A stretch of 64,000 nucleotides of DNA from Chelativorans multitrophicus (lineage in GTDB: Bacteria > Pseudomonadota > Alphaproteobacteria > Rhizobiales > Rhizobiaceae), in NCBI RefSeq assembly GCF_011317445.1, contig NZ_JAAAPL010000005.1, forward strand, positions 1 through 64,000, read 5' to 3'. This document shows, piece after piece, positions 17,889 through 25,998 of this stretch. The stretch's first letter is position 1, and the number at the start of each line of letters is the position of its first letter. Below the pieces are notes generated by a model. That model saw nothing but the letters and a program-made list of their open reading frames with translations, did no database searches and was not told where the DNA came from. The position numbers were made by a program, and so were the translations under genes.

Positions 17889-18575
17889 ATGGCCGCTCCA
17901 AAGCGCAGCAATCACAATATGACCGCGTCACATGCGAGAGCAACCACTATGGCCTTTACCACGAAACTTCCGTCGCAGTCGGACTTCAAGAAGGTGTTGC
18001 TCGAGCGATATCAGGAAGCGATCGCACGCAGCCGCAAGATCGGCCATCGCGTATCGTTCCGGGTGGAGGTTGATCCGGCCGCCGGAGCGCAGACGATCAC
18101 GCCAGTCGAGGAACAGCCGGTCGCTTCGGATGACGCGTTTCCCGTCGAGGACGCGCGCAAGCCTGATGCTGAACTTGAAGCGGCGCTTGCCGAGGCGCGC
18201 GAGCGCGGCCGCAAGCGTGTCGCCGAGATTGTCGCCGGCGAGGACATGCTGAGTGCAGACGCCTTTGCCGAGCTGCTCGGCACGTCGCGCGTGACGGTCA
18301 ACGCCAAGCGGCAAAGCGGGCAGGTTCTCGGGATCGATGGCGCCAAGCGCGGCTTCCGCTTTCCCGTCTGGCAGCTCGACAAGGATGGCCGGCCGTTCGC
18401 GGCATTGCCGGCGCTCCATGCAACGTTGGGTAACAGCGCCTGGGCGGTCTATCGATTTCTGGTGTCGCGCCACGGTGCGCTCGATGGGCGGACGGGACTC
18501 CGAGCCCTTCAGCAAGGCGCCGATGCTGCGGTGTTGGCTGCGGCGGAGGGTATGGCCAGGGGCGATTTCGACTGA
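17889..18575 (+). CDS. Xre/MbcA/ParS-type antitoxin of a RES-Xre pair
   Basis: The 228-residue protein pairs with the RES-domain gene that starts on the base after its stop. The N-terminal half is variable. The central DMLSADAFAELLGTSRVTVN is a helix-turn-helix segment. The C-terminal region (FPVWQLDKDGRPFAALPALH onwards) is the toxin-binding MbcA/ParS-like part. ATG 17889 is chosen because a ribosome site (AGGAGG, 17876-17881) precedes it. It should neutralise the toxin and repress its own promoter. Confidence 0.82.
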   Translation: MAAPKRSNHNMTASHARATTMAFTTKLPSQSDFKKVLLERYQEAIARSRKIGHRVSFRVEVDPAAGAQTITPVEEQPVASDDAFPVEDARKPDAELEAALAEARERGRKRVAEIVAGEDMLSADAFAELLGTSRVTVNAKRQSGQVLGIDGAKRGFRFPVWQLDKDGRPFAALPALHATLGNSAWAVYRFLVSRHGALDGRTGLRALQQGADAAVLAAAEGMARGDFD

Positions 18576-19184
18576 ATGCCCGGCGTTCCACCTCCTGTCG
18601 ATTTCGGGCGCGCAAGGCTCGAAATCGAGACCATCCCGCCGGGCCAGACATTCGGACGGATCTATTGGAGCACCTATCCTGATCCCCTCGGATACGGGAA
18701 ATCGCCAAGTCGCTTCAGCGATCCTCGGCGCCGCGTCGCTGTCAACCGTTTTGGCGTTCTTTACCTCGGGGACTCCGTGAAGGTGTGTTTTCTCGAGGCC
18801 GTGCTCCGTGACCGGCGGGAAGGATTTGTCGACGATCTTCCGATCGATGAGGTGGAGCTGACACAACGGCGCTATGCGGAGATCACGACCACAGCGGAAC
18901 TTCGCCTTGTCGACCTCAGAGGCGACAAAGCCGTCAGAATGGGCGTCCCGACCGACGTCGTCGGGGCACAGCGCCAGAGCTTGGCTCGCCGGTGGTCGGT
19001 GGCGTTTTACGAGCACCCATCTCAGCCTGACGGCATCATTTACCCCTCGCGCCTCAATGGCGCGACCAATCTCGCCATCTACGATCGCGCAACACCGAAG
19101 ATTCAGGCGAAGCGCGTCATGACGCTTCTCGGCGCGCCAGGGTTGGCCAAGGTTCTCGATGCTTTCAGAGTAGGATTAATGTGA
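18576..19184 (+). CDS. RES-domain toxin (NAD+ phosphorylase family)
   Basis: The 202-residue RES-family protein is the toxin of a type II RES-Xre module; characterised members degrade NAD+. Family features visible are the N-terminal IYWSTYPDPLGYGKSPSRFS, the FGVLYLGDS block, the acidic CFLEAVLRD and IIYPSRLNG. The arginine, tyrosine and glutamate positions expected for catalysis all appear present. Its ATG directly abuts the antitoxin stop (TGAATG). Such pairs are frequent on plasmids and in defence islands. Confidence 0.87.
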   Translation: MPGVPPPVDFGRARLEIETIPPGQTFGRIYWSTYPDPLGYGKSPSRFSDPRRRVAVNRFGVLYLGDSVKVCFLEAVLRDRREGFVDDLPIDEVELTQRRYAEITTTAELRLVDLRGDKAVRMGVPTDVVGAQRQSLARRWSVAFYEHPSQPDGIIYPSRLNGATNLAIYDRATPKIQAKRVMTLLGAPGLAKVLDAFRVGLM

Positions 19185-19382
19185 AATCCAGTTTTGTTTT
19201 ATACCGCCTGGTGCCGATAGCGATGAAAACCAAGCTAACGCTGCAGTTCTCCGGAATGAAGCGTCGCCCCTGACCCCTGACCGTGCCAAGGCGAAATAGG
19301 CGTGGCCTGCGCCCCGTCTGAGCAATAGGCCGCTCTCGTTTCGATGAAAATTCTTCCTAGTCCATGATCGAATAGCGCCGGA

Positions 19383-21026
19383 TTAACGGTCAGATTCGGC
19401 TGCGATCTTCCACGCTCCGTCGTCTGCCATCTTCTCAGCGAGCCGCTGCATCACACACAGCATCTCGACCAGACGGACGCCGTCGATCGGGCGGATGTGC
19501 ATGGTCGGACGTCGGGTGGCGACGAGCTTCTGCATGTCGTAATCGAACTCGGAGCGGTTGATGAAAACGTCGCCGAACACTTCGTCCCAGTTCTTGGTGC
19601 TGAGGATGATCCCAGCAAGCTCGCCCAGCTCGACGAACTCGATCAGCGGTGCGAACGCCTCACCACGCTCCATTGCAGCCTTGCGTATGGCCTTCGCTTT
19701 ACCGATCAGGTTCGACGCTCGCGTCTTGAACCAGTAGGGGCCGAACCGCTCTTCGAGCTTCCGGCTGATATAGGCACGCAGCTCCTGCTCAAAACAATCA
19801 AGCGCGGCATACGCATCCTTGCGGGTGCCCCGCGACCGCACGGTCATCGAGACTTCACCTAACGTTACCACTGCGACGGCGTTCGCTCCGGAACGCAGAC
19901 CGGCGGTGAGACCGCTCTCGACCATAATCTCTAGCGCCACGCCGGGCGTCGCTTCGATCAGCCCACTATCGACCTCCGCCTCGCGATACATGCGTTTTCG
20001 CACTCGCGCATCGCGCCAGAAACTCCCTGGAAGGTCGGGCCGGCTGCGCCACTCGCCGAATAGCGAATGATAGGCGTCAAGCCGCAGGCTGCTGCGCGGA
20101 TCAAATGCTTCGCTGATGCCAGCGAGCGCCGACATTTTGAGACGCGTCGCCGCAAGGTCGGCCTCGTACCTGGCGTTGAGACCAAGCATCGCGCTCATCC
20201 TCACTTGGTCCGCTGCGATCGCCCCGCTAAAATTCTGCGTGATCGCCTCGCGCATGCTATCGACCGCCTTGCCGAGGTCACCGCCGAGCAGGCCGGCAAG
20301 GTAAGACCTGTCGACCTTCCCAATCGCGCTCGCCCACTGCCCGGTCTTGGCCATGACGCCGATCGGCCCGGCAAGCGAGGCGACCAGCGACTTTTGAATG
20401 GCGCGCTGCTGCTCCTCGAAATGCCTCACCGCCGATGCAACGCCGCCGAATGGATGCATCGCCTCTTCCAGCGATTTCTGCGCGCTCTGCATGGCGTGGC
20501 CGAGTGCCGGATCGATCTTGAGCGGTTGAATTCCCTGCATCGCCTTGATGACCGACGGATCGATCGATGGCATGATCGCGCCGAGCGAGGCGAGCTTCGC
20601 ATGCTCGATTGCGATCGGCTGGATCGCCACGAGTTTGGCTGCGAGGCCGGCCGGCGGCTCAAGCGCAGTTCGCATTGCCGCGATGCGCGCGGTGTCGAAG
20701 GTCGGTCCCAGCCCGAGAGCGACCTGTTTGGCGAGCTGCTGCATGGATGAATTGGCGAACTCGCGTGCAAGCTTCGCCGCAGGACTCTCAAGATAGTCCC
20801 GCGCCATTTTCACCGCCGGCGATTCAAGATAGTCGCGCATGAGACGTTCAGTGGCGACGTTACGCTGGCCACGCGCAATCTCCTCGGTGGCCGTCAGTGG
20901 TTCACCCCGCGCGATCTTGGAGGGTCTATTATTGGGGAGCTTACCGCTCGCGCTGTCGTCTTCTTCGTCCATAACGTTGGGTTTGTTCGATCGCGCTTCA
21001 ATAGGCGCCGTGTGCCACCTAACCAT
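19383..21026 (-). CDS. Large helical protein with C-terminal Swt1-like HEPN domain
   Basis: The 547-residue protein has a long, Ala-rich helical N-terminus and a C-terminal domain resembling the Swt1-like HEPN family (ALDCFEQELRAYISRKLEER to the end). An R-x4-H motif (RRPTMH, residues 505-510) matches the HEPN ribonuclease signature. Residues about 62-90 hold a tandem repeat (RDYLESPAVKMA, RDYLESPAAKLA, then a degenerate third). The start may be the second methionine (20972), giving 529 residues. It lies 97 bases after the ImmA-like gene on the same strand and could be the last gene of that operon. Likely role: RNA-cleaving defence or toxin component; inferred. Confidence 0.65.
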   Translation of the reverse strand: MVRWHTAPIEARSNKPNVMDEEDDSASGKLPNNRPSKIARGEPLTATEEIARGQRNVATERLMRDYLESPAVKMARDYLESPAAKLAREFANSSMQQLAKQVALGLGPTFDTARIAAMRTALEPPAGLAAKLVAIQPIAIEHAKLASLGAIMPSIDPSVIKAMQGIQPLKIDPALGHAMQSAQKSLEEAMHPFGGVASAVRHFEEQQRAIQKSLVASLAGPIGVMAKTGQWASAIGKVDRSYLAGLLGGDLGKAVDSMREAITQNFSGAIAADQVRMSAMLGLNARYEADLAATRLKMSALAGISEAFDPRSSLRLDAYHSLFGEWRSRPDLPGSFWRDARVRKRMYREAEVDSGLIEATPGVALEIMVESGLTAGLRSGANAVAVVTLGEVSMTVRSRGTRKDAYAALDCFEQELRAYISRKLEERFGPYWFKTRASNLIGKAKAIRKAAMERGEAFAPLIEFVELGELAGIILSTKNWDEVFGDVFINRSEFDYDMQKLVATRRPTMHIRPIDGVRLVEMLCVMQRLAEKMADDGAWKIAAESDR

Positions 21027-21123
21027 ATATACTCACGACCGTCCGATTTCTCATCGGGCTCAAGGCAGCCGTATCCAAGATCCGCAAATCTGACCGCTGG
21101 TTGCCTTTTCTGCGCCGGCCTCG

Positions 21124-22059
21124 CTAGAGGCCCTGAACAGCCCTCCCTCGAGCGTGGGGCTTTAGCCAAAGCCCGAGCGTTAAGGCCTCGTGACGGTTGA
21201 AAAATGTCTCGAATCCGAACAGATGCGGATCACCATTGCGATCAGGCAAGATAATCTCGCTTTGGCCGAGACTTCCGCCGCTCTGCGAACCGCAGTAGCC
21301 GGCAATTGCCGCGAACAAGTCCGTTTCCTTGAGGCCGCCGAAACGCTCGCGGAAGGGTGGCGATTCCACACAGTAGCGGCATGGGTTCGCGGCATCAAAA
21401 TCAGCTTTGCGCCGAGCTGGATGCGGGTGGCCAGTAACCAAGGCGACAATCGGCCGACCGCCATGCGCCTGCTCGACAAACCGCCAGAGCGTCGACGTCA
21501 TCGTATTGCCGAACGCCTTGCTCAGGTTCCGCACGAGGCCCAGACTTGGCGCCGAGGCGGTCGCCTCCGCGGCGAAGCGCTCGGCGAGGAACAGGATCTG
21601 ACCCGCCGCGTAGTTCGCTTCCGCCTCCATGACCTCATGGCAGGCTGGCGTCAGCGTCTGCTCGGTGTCGCCCAGCATCATCCCCACGTGCCATGGGATG
21701 ATGTCGTGGCCGATCTCGTGCGCCTCGTTCCAGCGATGTTTCAGGGCCGGTAGATCCTGGTCGAGCAGAATCCGCTTCTGGTCCGGCAAGTACAAGGCCT
21801 TCAGACTCAGGCTGCGCACAGCGTCGCGCAGGATCGTTGGACGCAGCAAAACCTGACGGCCGGCGACCTTCATGCGCGAGAGAGTCTCGCGCAGAAGGCT
21901 GTCGTCCGTGGTGCTGTAGTAGCCGCGATCGAGCTTCAGCAAATCCCGGACGATGCGCAAGTCAAGGGGCGGCTCAGAGTTGCCCAAGCCCCGCAGGACC
22001 TTGGCAACCTGTCCATCGATATCGGCGATCGTGCGATGTCCGAGACTGACGTTTCTCAC
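21124..22059 (-). CDS. ImmA/IrrE-family metallopeptidase
   Basis: The 311-residue protein has the zinc-peptidase motif HEIGH at residues 114-118 (context RWNEAHEIGHDIIPWH) and a possible third ligand in EAEANY (about 147). ImmA/IrrE peptidases cleave partner repressors of the Xre type. Here the gene directly upstream encodes an Xre-like helix-turn-helix protein and overlaps it by 4 bases, so that protein is the likely substrate. The protein is longer than minimal ImmA (about 120-150), with an extra cysteine-containing C-terminal half. Fourth gene of an RHH-GNAT-HTH-ImmA operon. Confidence 0.82.
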   Translation of the reverse strand: MRNVSLGHRTIADIDGQVAKVLRGLGNSEPPLDLRIVRDLLKLDRGYYSTTDDSLLRETLSRMKVAGRQVLLRPTILRDAVRSLSLKALYLPDQKRILLDQDLPALKHRWNEAHEIGHDIIPWHVGMMLGDTEQTLTPACHEVMEAEANYAAGQILFLAERFAAEATASAPSLGLVRNLSKAFGNTMTSTLWRFVEQAHGGRPIVALVTGHPHPARRKADFDAANPCRYCVESPPFRERFGGLKETDLFAAIAGYCGSQSGGSLGQSEIILPDRNGDPHLFGFETFFNRHEALTLGLWLKPHARGRAVQGL

Positions 22060-22565
22060 TTCACTCGCTTGGGTTCCTGCTCGCTCAGGACAGCGACGAA
22101 CGCTTCGAGTGCTGAGCTTTCCTCTGGGGTCAGCTTCTGCACGGCCTCGGAGCGCGCGGCGAATCTTACAGCTTCCTGTCGAAAGCCAGCATCGTTCGCC
22201 GCCGCCAATCCGGCAAGCTGCATCAATCGCCGCTGCGATACCTCGAAGGTCTCCGCCAGCTTGAATACGGTCCGGGGCTCCGGAACGTAGTGGACGTCGT
22301 CCTCGATCACGAGCAACTCGCTTGCATCGAGGTCGGCCGCCTGAGCCAGTTGCTCCATCGAGAAGCCACGGCGGCGGCGCATCAGATTCACGAACTTGCC
22401 GAAGGCGATACGGGTTTCCTCAACTACTGCGCTCTGCGCGCCCGATGGGCGCTCGTCCGCTGCCGGGTCGAACGCGAGCAGGCCGGCGCCGATGACGGCG
22501 TCGCCTTCACGACGTGCCCGAGCAATCCACCACTCTTTGCTGCGTTCAAGTTTCATCGTTCTCAC
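22056..22565 (-). CDS. Helix-turn-helix (Xre-type) regulator
   Basis: The 169-residue protein has an Xre-like DNA-binding domain around residues 50-115 (FGKFVNLMRRRRGFSMEQLA, then DLDASELLVIEDD) and a charged helical tail. It is sandwiched between the GNAT and ImmA genes with 4-base overlaps on both sides. The natural reading is a repressor inactivated by cleavage through the ImmA-like peptidase. It could instead act as an antitoxin to the acetyltransferase. Confidence 0.78.
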   Translation of the reverse strand: MRTMKLERSKEWWIARARREGDAVIGAGLLAFDPAADERPSGAQSAVVEETRIAFGKFVNLMRRRRGFSMEQLAQAADLDASELLVIEDDVHYVPEPRTVFKLAETFEVSQRRLMQLAGLAAANDAGFRQEAVRFAARSEAVQKLTPEESSALEAFVAVLSEQEPKRVK

Positions 22566-23182
22566 TCCTCTTCGAGGAACGCGCGAGCCTGCTCGAGGGT
22601 CATCTCGAAGTATCTCAGGTTCTGATATGCCGGGTCCTGTCCAAGATCGGTCATCCCGATCTTGCGGTAGAAGGCATCCGCTTGGGGCAGCGAATGAAGC
22701 CCGAGCCGACCCTTGAAGCCCTCATCGATGCTCAACACGGTGGCGGCCGTTATCAGGGCCGAACCAACGCCGCGCAGTCGCGGCGCTGCTCCAAGCTCCG
22801 GTCGATTCCAAGGCGCCACCTCAAGGTAGTCAAGGTAAACCAGCGGTTTGCCGACCTGGCTCGGCTCCCGGCTCGCCTTCGTCAGGTTGACTTGGGCCAG
22901 GCCTTGCGTCTCGCCACGGGCGACAACGCTGAAACCGCGAAAGGCCAACAGTCCCTGCACTCGAGCCGTTTTCTGCGCCCAATTCCAGTGCCAGCTTTGC
23001 GGCCACTGTGACATAGGCACGCCCTTGCGGGCGAGTTCCTGGAGCACCGCCAGCAAGGCGGGCTGCCATTTCGTCTGCCAATCGTCGAGCTGCGCCTGTT
23101 CGATCGCATCACGCAGTTCAGCTTCGACACTCTCCCCGGTCGCGACGTCGAGAAGATAGATCGTCGAGACATCGACCGTCAT
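22562..23182 (-). CDS. GNAT-fold N-acetyltransferase, possible toxin
   Basis: In this 206-residue protein the C-terminal two thirds fit the GNAT fold: a beta strand YLDYLEVAPWNRP, the acetyl-CoA loop region RLRGVGSALI, and the closing block ADAFYRKIGMTDLG. The N-terminal 70 residues are an extra helical region. The gene upstream encodes a small ribbon-helix-helix protein, the usual partner of tRNA-acetylating toxins of the TacT/AtaT type, but this protein is longer than those. Overlap of 4 bases on each side. Whether it is a toxin or a modifier of the neighbours is open. Confidence 0.75.
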   Translation of the reverse strand: MTVDVSTIYLLDVATGESVEAELRDAIEQAQLDDWQTKWQPALLAVLQELARKGVPMSQWPQSWHWNWAQKTARVQGLLAFRGFSVVARGETQGLAQVNLTKASREPSQVGKPLVYLDYLEVAPWNRPELGAAPRLRGVGSALITAATVLSIDEGFKGRLGLHSLPQADAFYRKIGMTDLGQDPAYQNLRYFEMTLEQARAFLEEE

Positions 23183-23391
23183 AGAAGCATCAGCTCCGCC
23201 TTCTCCTTCGTCGCCTCGTTCTCGAACAGGAGCTTCTCGCCCTTTTCGACCCGAGCATCGATCGTCTGATAGAGGCGCAGGGCCTGCCGGAGCACGGCGG
23301 TCTTTGTGATGTCTTTCCGGACTGACAGTTCGTCCAGAACCCGCATCTCGGCGTCGGTGAGGTTCAGCGTCATCGTCCGCTTCGCCGTCAT
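23179..23391 (-). CDS. Ribbon-helix-helix (CopG-like) regulator/antitoxin
   Basis: The ATG at 23391 gives 70 residues: MTAKRTMTLNLTDAEMRVLD, then ITKTAVLRQALRLYQTIDAR, a typical ribbon-helix-helix DNA-binding domain with a charged C-terminal tail. A longer open frame reaches 23430 but adds only an atypical head. It is the first gene of the minus-strand operon and faces the CBASS operon. The paired repeats at 23448-23491 lie directly upstream of its start and are probable operators. Confidence 0.72.
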   Translation of the reverse strand: MTAKRTMTLNLTDAEMRVLDELSVRKDITKTAVLRQALRLYQTIDARVEKGEKLLFENEATKEKAELMLL

Positions 23392-23447
23392 CTCATCCTC
23401 CGTCGTTGAACACAGCATATAGAGAATCAAAGGATTTTTGTCAACGG

Positions 23448-23491
23448 TGAATAGCCAATTTTATGCCACTTGAATAGCTAAATTTTAGCCA
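23448..23491. promoter_or_regulatory. Paired 21-bp repeats in divergent promoter
   Basis: TGAATAGCCAATTTTATGCC (from 23448) and TGAATAGCTAAATTTTAGCC (from 23471), each followed by A, are 17/21 identical and start 23 bases apart, about two helical turns. The second contains the near-palindrome GCTAAATTTTAGC. The surrounding DNA is unusually AT-rich for this window. They lie between the RHH-GNAT-HTH-ImmA operon and the CBASS operon, so one repressor could control both. Confidence 0.6.
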
Positions 23492-23550
23492 TTATATCAT
23501 GATCCCAACACGCCGCCGCCCTTGGGGCCGCCGGCCAACAGGAGTGGGAT

Positions 23551-24516
23551 ATGGGACGGCAGCATGTCGGTCATGATGAGATCGCCGCCTTCGCGCAGGA
23601 CAAGGTGAACCTGCCGAAAGACAAAGCGGATGAGTATCGGGCGCAGGCCCGGCGCCTTCGCGAGAAGCTGGAGGGCTATCTCAGCGAACATCCGGACTTC
23701 ACGCTGAAGAAGATGCTGCTTTCGGGCAGTCTCGCGAAGGGCACGGCGCTTCGCTCCCTCAACGACATCGACGTAGCCTGCTATATTAGCGGTGCCGACG
23801 CGCCCAAGGATGTGCAGGCGCTGCTCGACTATCTGGCCGAGCGGCTGCGCAAGGCGTTTCCGAATTTCAGCCCCGACCAGGTGCAGCCGCAGACCTACTC
23901 TGTCACGGTCTCCTTCCGCGGGACAGGGCTCGATGTCGACGTAGTGCCGATCCTCTATGACGGCGACGCGCAATGGTACGGAAACCTCGTCAGCCAGGAT
24001 GACGGCTCATTTCTAAAGACGAGCATTCCGCTCCATCTGGATTTCGCCGCCAAGCGCAAGCGCACACAGGAGAAGCATTTCGCGCAGGTGGTCCGACTCG
24101 CGAAGTTCTGGGCCCGGCGCATGAAGCAGGAGCGCGACGGCTTCCGCTTCAAGTCCTTCATGATCGAGATGGTTCTCGCCAAGCTCTGCGACGACGGCCT
24201 GGATTTCTCTGACTACCCGGAGGCGCTCCAGCACTTCTTCACCTACATCGCCCGAACCGATTTCCGGCAGCGCATCGTGTTCAGCGACTATTACCCCGCC
24301 TCGTCGGTGAGCACGTTCTCCGACACGGTGCAGATCATCGATCCGGTGAATGCCGCCAACAACGTTGCACGACTCTATACTGCGGCAAACGCCGACGCCA
24401 TTGTCGAGGCGGCACTCGATGCCGGGGACGCTATCGACGCGGCGCTTGCCGCCCCCAACAAACAGTTGACCGTCGCCTATTGGCAGAAGGTCTTCGGTTC
24501 CTCCTTCCAGGTGTGA
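23551..24516 (+). CDS. CBASS CD-NTase (cyclic oligonucleotide synthase)
   Basis: The 321-residue nucleotidyltransferase is of the CD-NTase/OAS fold. The active-site signature is complete: GS at residues 59-60 (LLSGSLAKGTALR), the metal-binding D72 and D74 (NDIDVA), and a third acidic site in LDVDVVP (about 128-130). On phage infection, enzymes of this kind make cyclic di- or trinucleotides that activate an effector. A good ribosome site (CAGGAG) precedes ATG 23551. It is the first gene of a four-gene plus-strand operon with HORMA and TRIP13 partners, so it is expected to be activated by HORMA binding. Confidence 0.9.
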   Translation: MGRQHVGHDEIAAFAQDKVNLPKDKADEYRAQARRLREKLEGYLSEHPDFTLKKMLLSGSLAKGTALRSLNDIDVACYISGADAPKDVQALLDYLAERLRKAFPNFSPDQVQPQTYSVTVSFRGTGLDVDVVPILYDGDAQWYGNLVSQDDGSFLKTSIPLHLDFAAKRKRTQEKHFAQVVRLAKFWARRMKQERDGFRFKSFMIEMVLAKLCDDGLDFSDYPEALQHFFTYIARTDFRQRIVFSDYYPASSVSTFSDTVQIIDPVNAANNVARLYTAANADAIVEAALDAGDAIDAALAAPNKQLTVAYWQKVFGSSFQV

Positions 24517-24525
24517 GGTCGATCC

Positions 24526-25041
24526 ATGTCCACGAGCTACAGCTACTCGGAGAGTGCGACCTTCACGGTCACCCATGCGCGGCACATGGCCGCCAAGGTC
24601 GCAACCGACCTGAAGCGCATGCAGCGCTTCTACGGCAGCCCCTCCGACGCGGAGATTGCGGAATTTGAAACCGAGGCCACAGAAATGCTCAAGGCCGGCT
24701 ATCTCGAGACCGTCACTTACGGTTTCAAGAGGAACGGCAATTGGATCGAACCGACGCTGCGGTACACTGCTCGCGATCTCGCCGGCGCAGCGGCCAATGA
24801 CGACGATCCTGGCCGTGTACGACCGGGGGCCAACATTACAGGCGCCTCCTTCTACAGCTACATGACCTACACGTCCGCCTGGTTCCAACTGACCGAGGCC
24901 GAGCGTGCTGCCTTCAAAGGAAGACTTCCCTTTTCCCGCGGTGGAGCTCCCGAGCCGGGTATCTCGGGCTATCTCGCCAATGACCGCACCTATTCGGCCG
25001 GTGGTCGAGCCCTCGACCGCGCCTGCGTCAGGAGCTTCTGA
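24526..25041 (+). CDS. Bacterial HORMA-domain protein (CBASS Cap7-like)
   Basis: The 171-residue protein matches the bacterial HORMA family 1: MSTSYSYSESATFTVTHARH, LKRMQRFYG, YGFKRNGNWIEPTLRYTARDL and the C-terminal TYSAGGRALDR. In type III CBASS the closed form of HORMA binds and switches on the CD-NTase, probably after sensing a phage peptide, and the TRIP13-like ATPase reopens it. It starts 9 bases after the CD-NTase stop and shares one base with the ATPase start (TGATG). Only one HORMA gene is present here. Confidence 0.88.
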   Translation: MSTSYSYSESATFTVTHARHMAAKVATDLKRMQRFYGSPSDAEIAEFETEATEMLKAGYLETVTYGFKRNGNWIEPTLRYTARDLAGAAANDDDPGRVRPGANITGASFYSYMTYTSAWFQLTEAERAAFKGRLPFSRGGAPEPGISGYLANDRTYSAGGRALDRACVRSF

Positions 25042-25988
25042 TGAACACCAAGCCCACCCTCGACGAACTTTTTGAGCGTCGCATCACCTATCCCGACTTC
25101 GAACCACAGGCGCGGCTCGCCCGGCTTGTGGGTCTCGATGACCAGAAGGGTCGCCTCGCCAAGATCCTTGGCCTTCTCGTCAATCCGGCAGGTCTTACGG
25201 ACTGGGCGAAGCGGCACCATCCCGGCGCCCAGGCGCTCCTCGACACGGTTCTGCGCCGACCTCCGCTGGTCGTACTCGCCGGCGACGTCGGCTCGGGCAA
25301 GACGGAACTCGCCGAGACGATTGGCGATGCAGTGGCGCGGCAGGAGAAAATCGACATTACCCTGCTGCCACTGAGTCTTTCGACACGCGGCCAGGGCCGA
25401 GTCGGCGAGATGACACAGCTGCTCTCCGCCGCCTTCGACTACACGGTGGCCGAGGCGACCAAGCTCAAGTCCACCTCCGGCAAGGCGCGCGGGGCCGTGA
25501 TCCTTCTCGTCGACGAGGCCGACGCACTCGCCCAGTCGCGCGAGGCGGCGCAGATGCACCACGAGGACAGGGCCGGTGTGAATGCGTTCATCCGCGGCAT
25601 CGACCGCATCGCCAACGACAAGCTCCCGGCCGCAGTACTGATGTGCACAAATCGCCTGAACGCGCTCGACCCGGCGGTGCGGAGGCGTGCGGCTGACGTG
25701 CTTAGCTTCGCTCGTCCTGGCGAGGAGCAGCGCTGCTTCGTGCTGTCGAGCCGCCTAGAGCCCATTGGTCTCGGCCGCGATCATATCGACGCTCTCGTCA
25801 CTGCCACCGGGCCGCAGCGCGGTACGCGGGACTACGGCTTCACCTTCTCAGATTTGACCCAACGGCTGCTGCCGGCAATCGTTCTGGACGCCTATCCCTC
25901 CCGCGCCGTGGATGGCGTACGTGCCGTTGAGATCGCGCGTGGCATGATCCCAACGCCCCCGTTCCGGGGCGGTGAGGCGACTGCATGA
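25041..25988 (+). CDS. TRIP13-like AAA+ ATPase (CBASS Cap6-like)
   Basis: The 315-residue AAA+ remodeller has Walker A GDVGSGKT (81-88), Walker B AVILLVDEADAL (about 152-163), sensor 1 in MCTNRLNALD (201-210) and arginine-finger candidates in AVRRRA (212-217). By analogy with characterised type III CBASS it opens the HORMA-CD-NTase complex and keeps the system off without infection. Start overlaps the HORMA stop by one base. Confidence 0.9.
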   Translation: MNTKPTLDELFERRITYPDFEPQARLARLVGLDDQKGRLAKILGLLVNPAGLTDWAKRHHPGAQALLDTVLRRPPLVVLAGDVGSGKTELAETIGDAVARQEKIDITLLPLSLSTRGQGRVGEMTQLLSAAFDYTVAEATKLKSTSGKARGAVILLVDEADALAQSREAAQMHHEDRAGVNAFIRGIDRIANDKLPAAVLMCTNRLNALDPAVRRRAADVLSFARPGEEQRCFVLSSRLEPIGLGRDHIDALVTATGPQRGTRDYGFTFSDLTQRLLPAIVLDAYPSRAVDGVRAVEIARGMIPTPPFRGGEATA

Positions 25989-25998
25989 GGACGTGATC

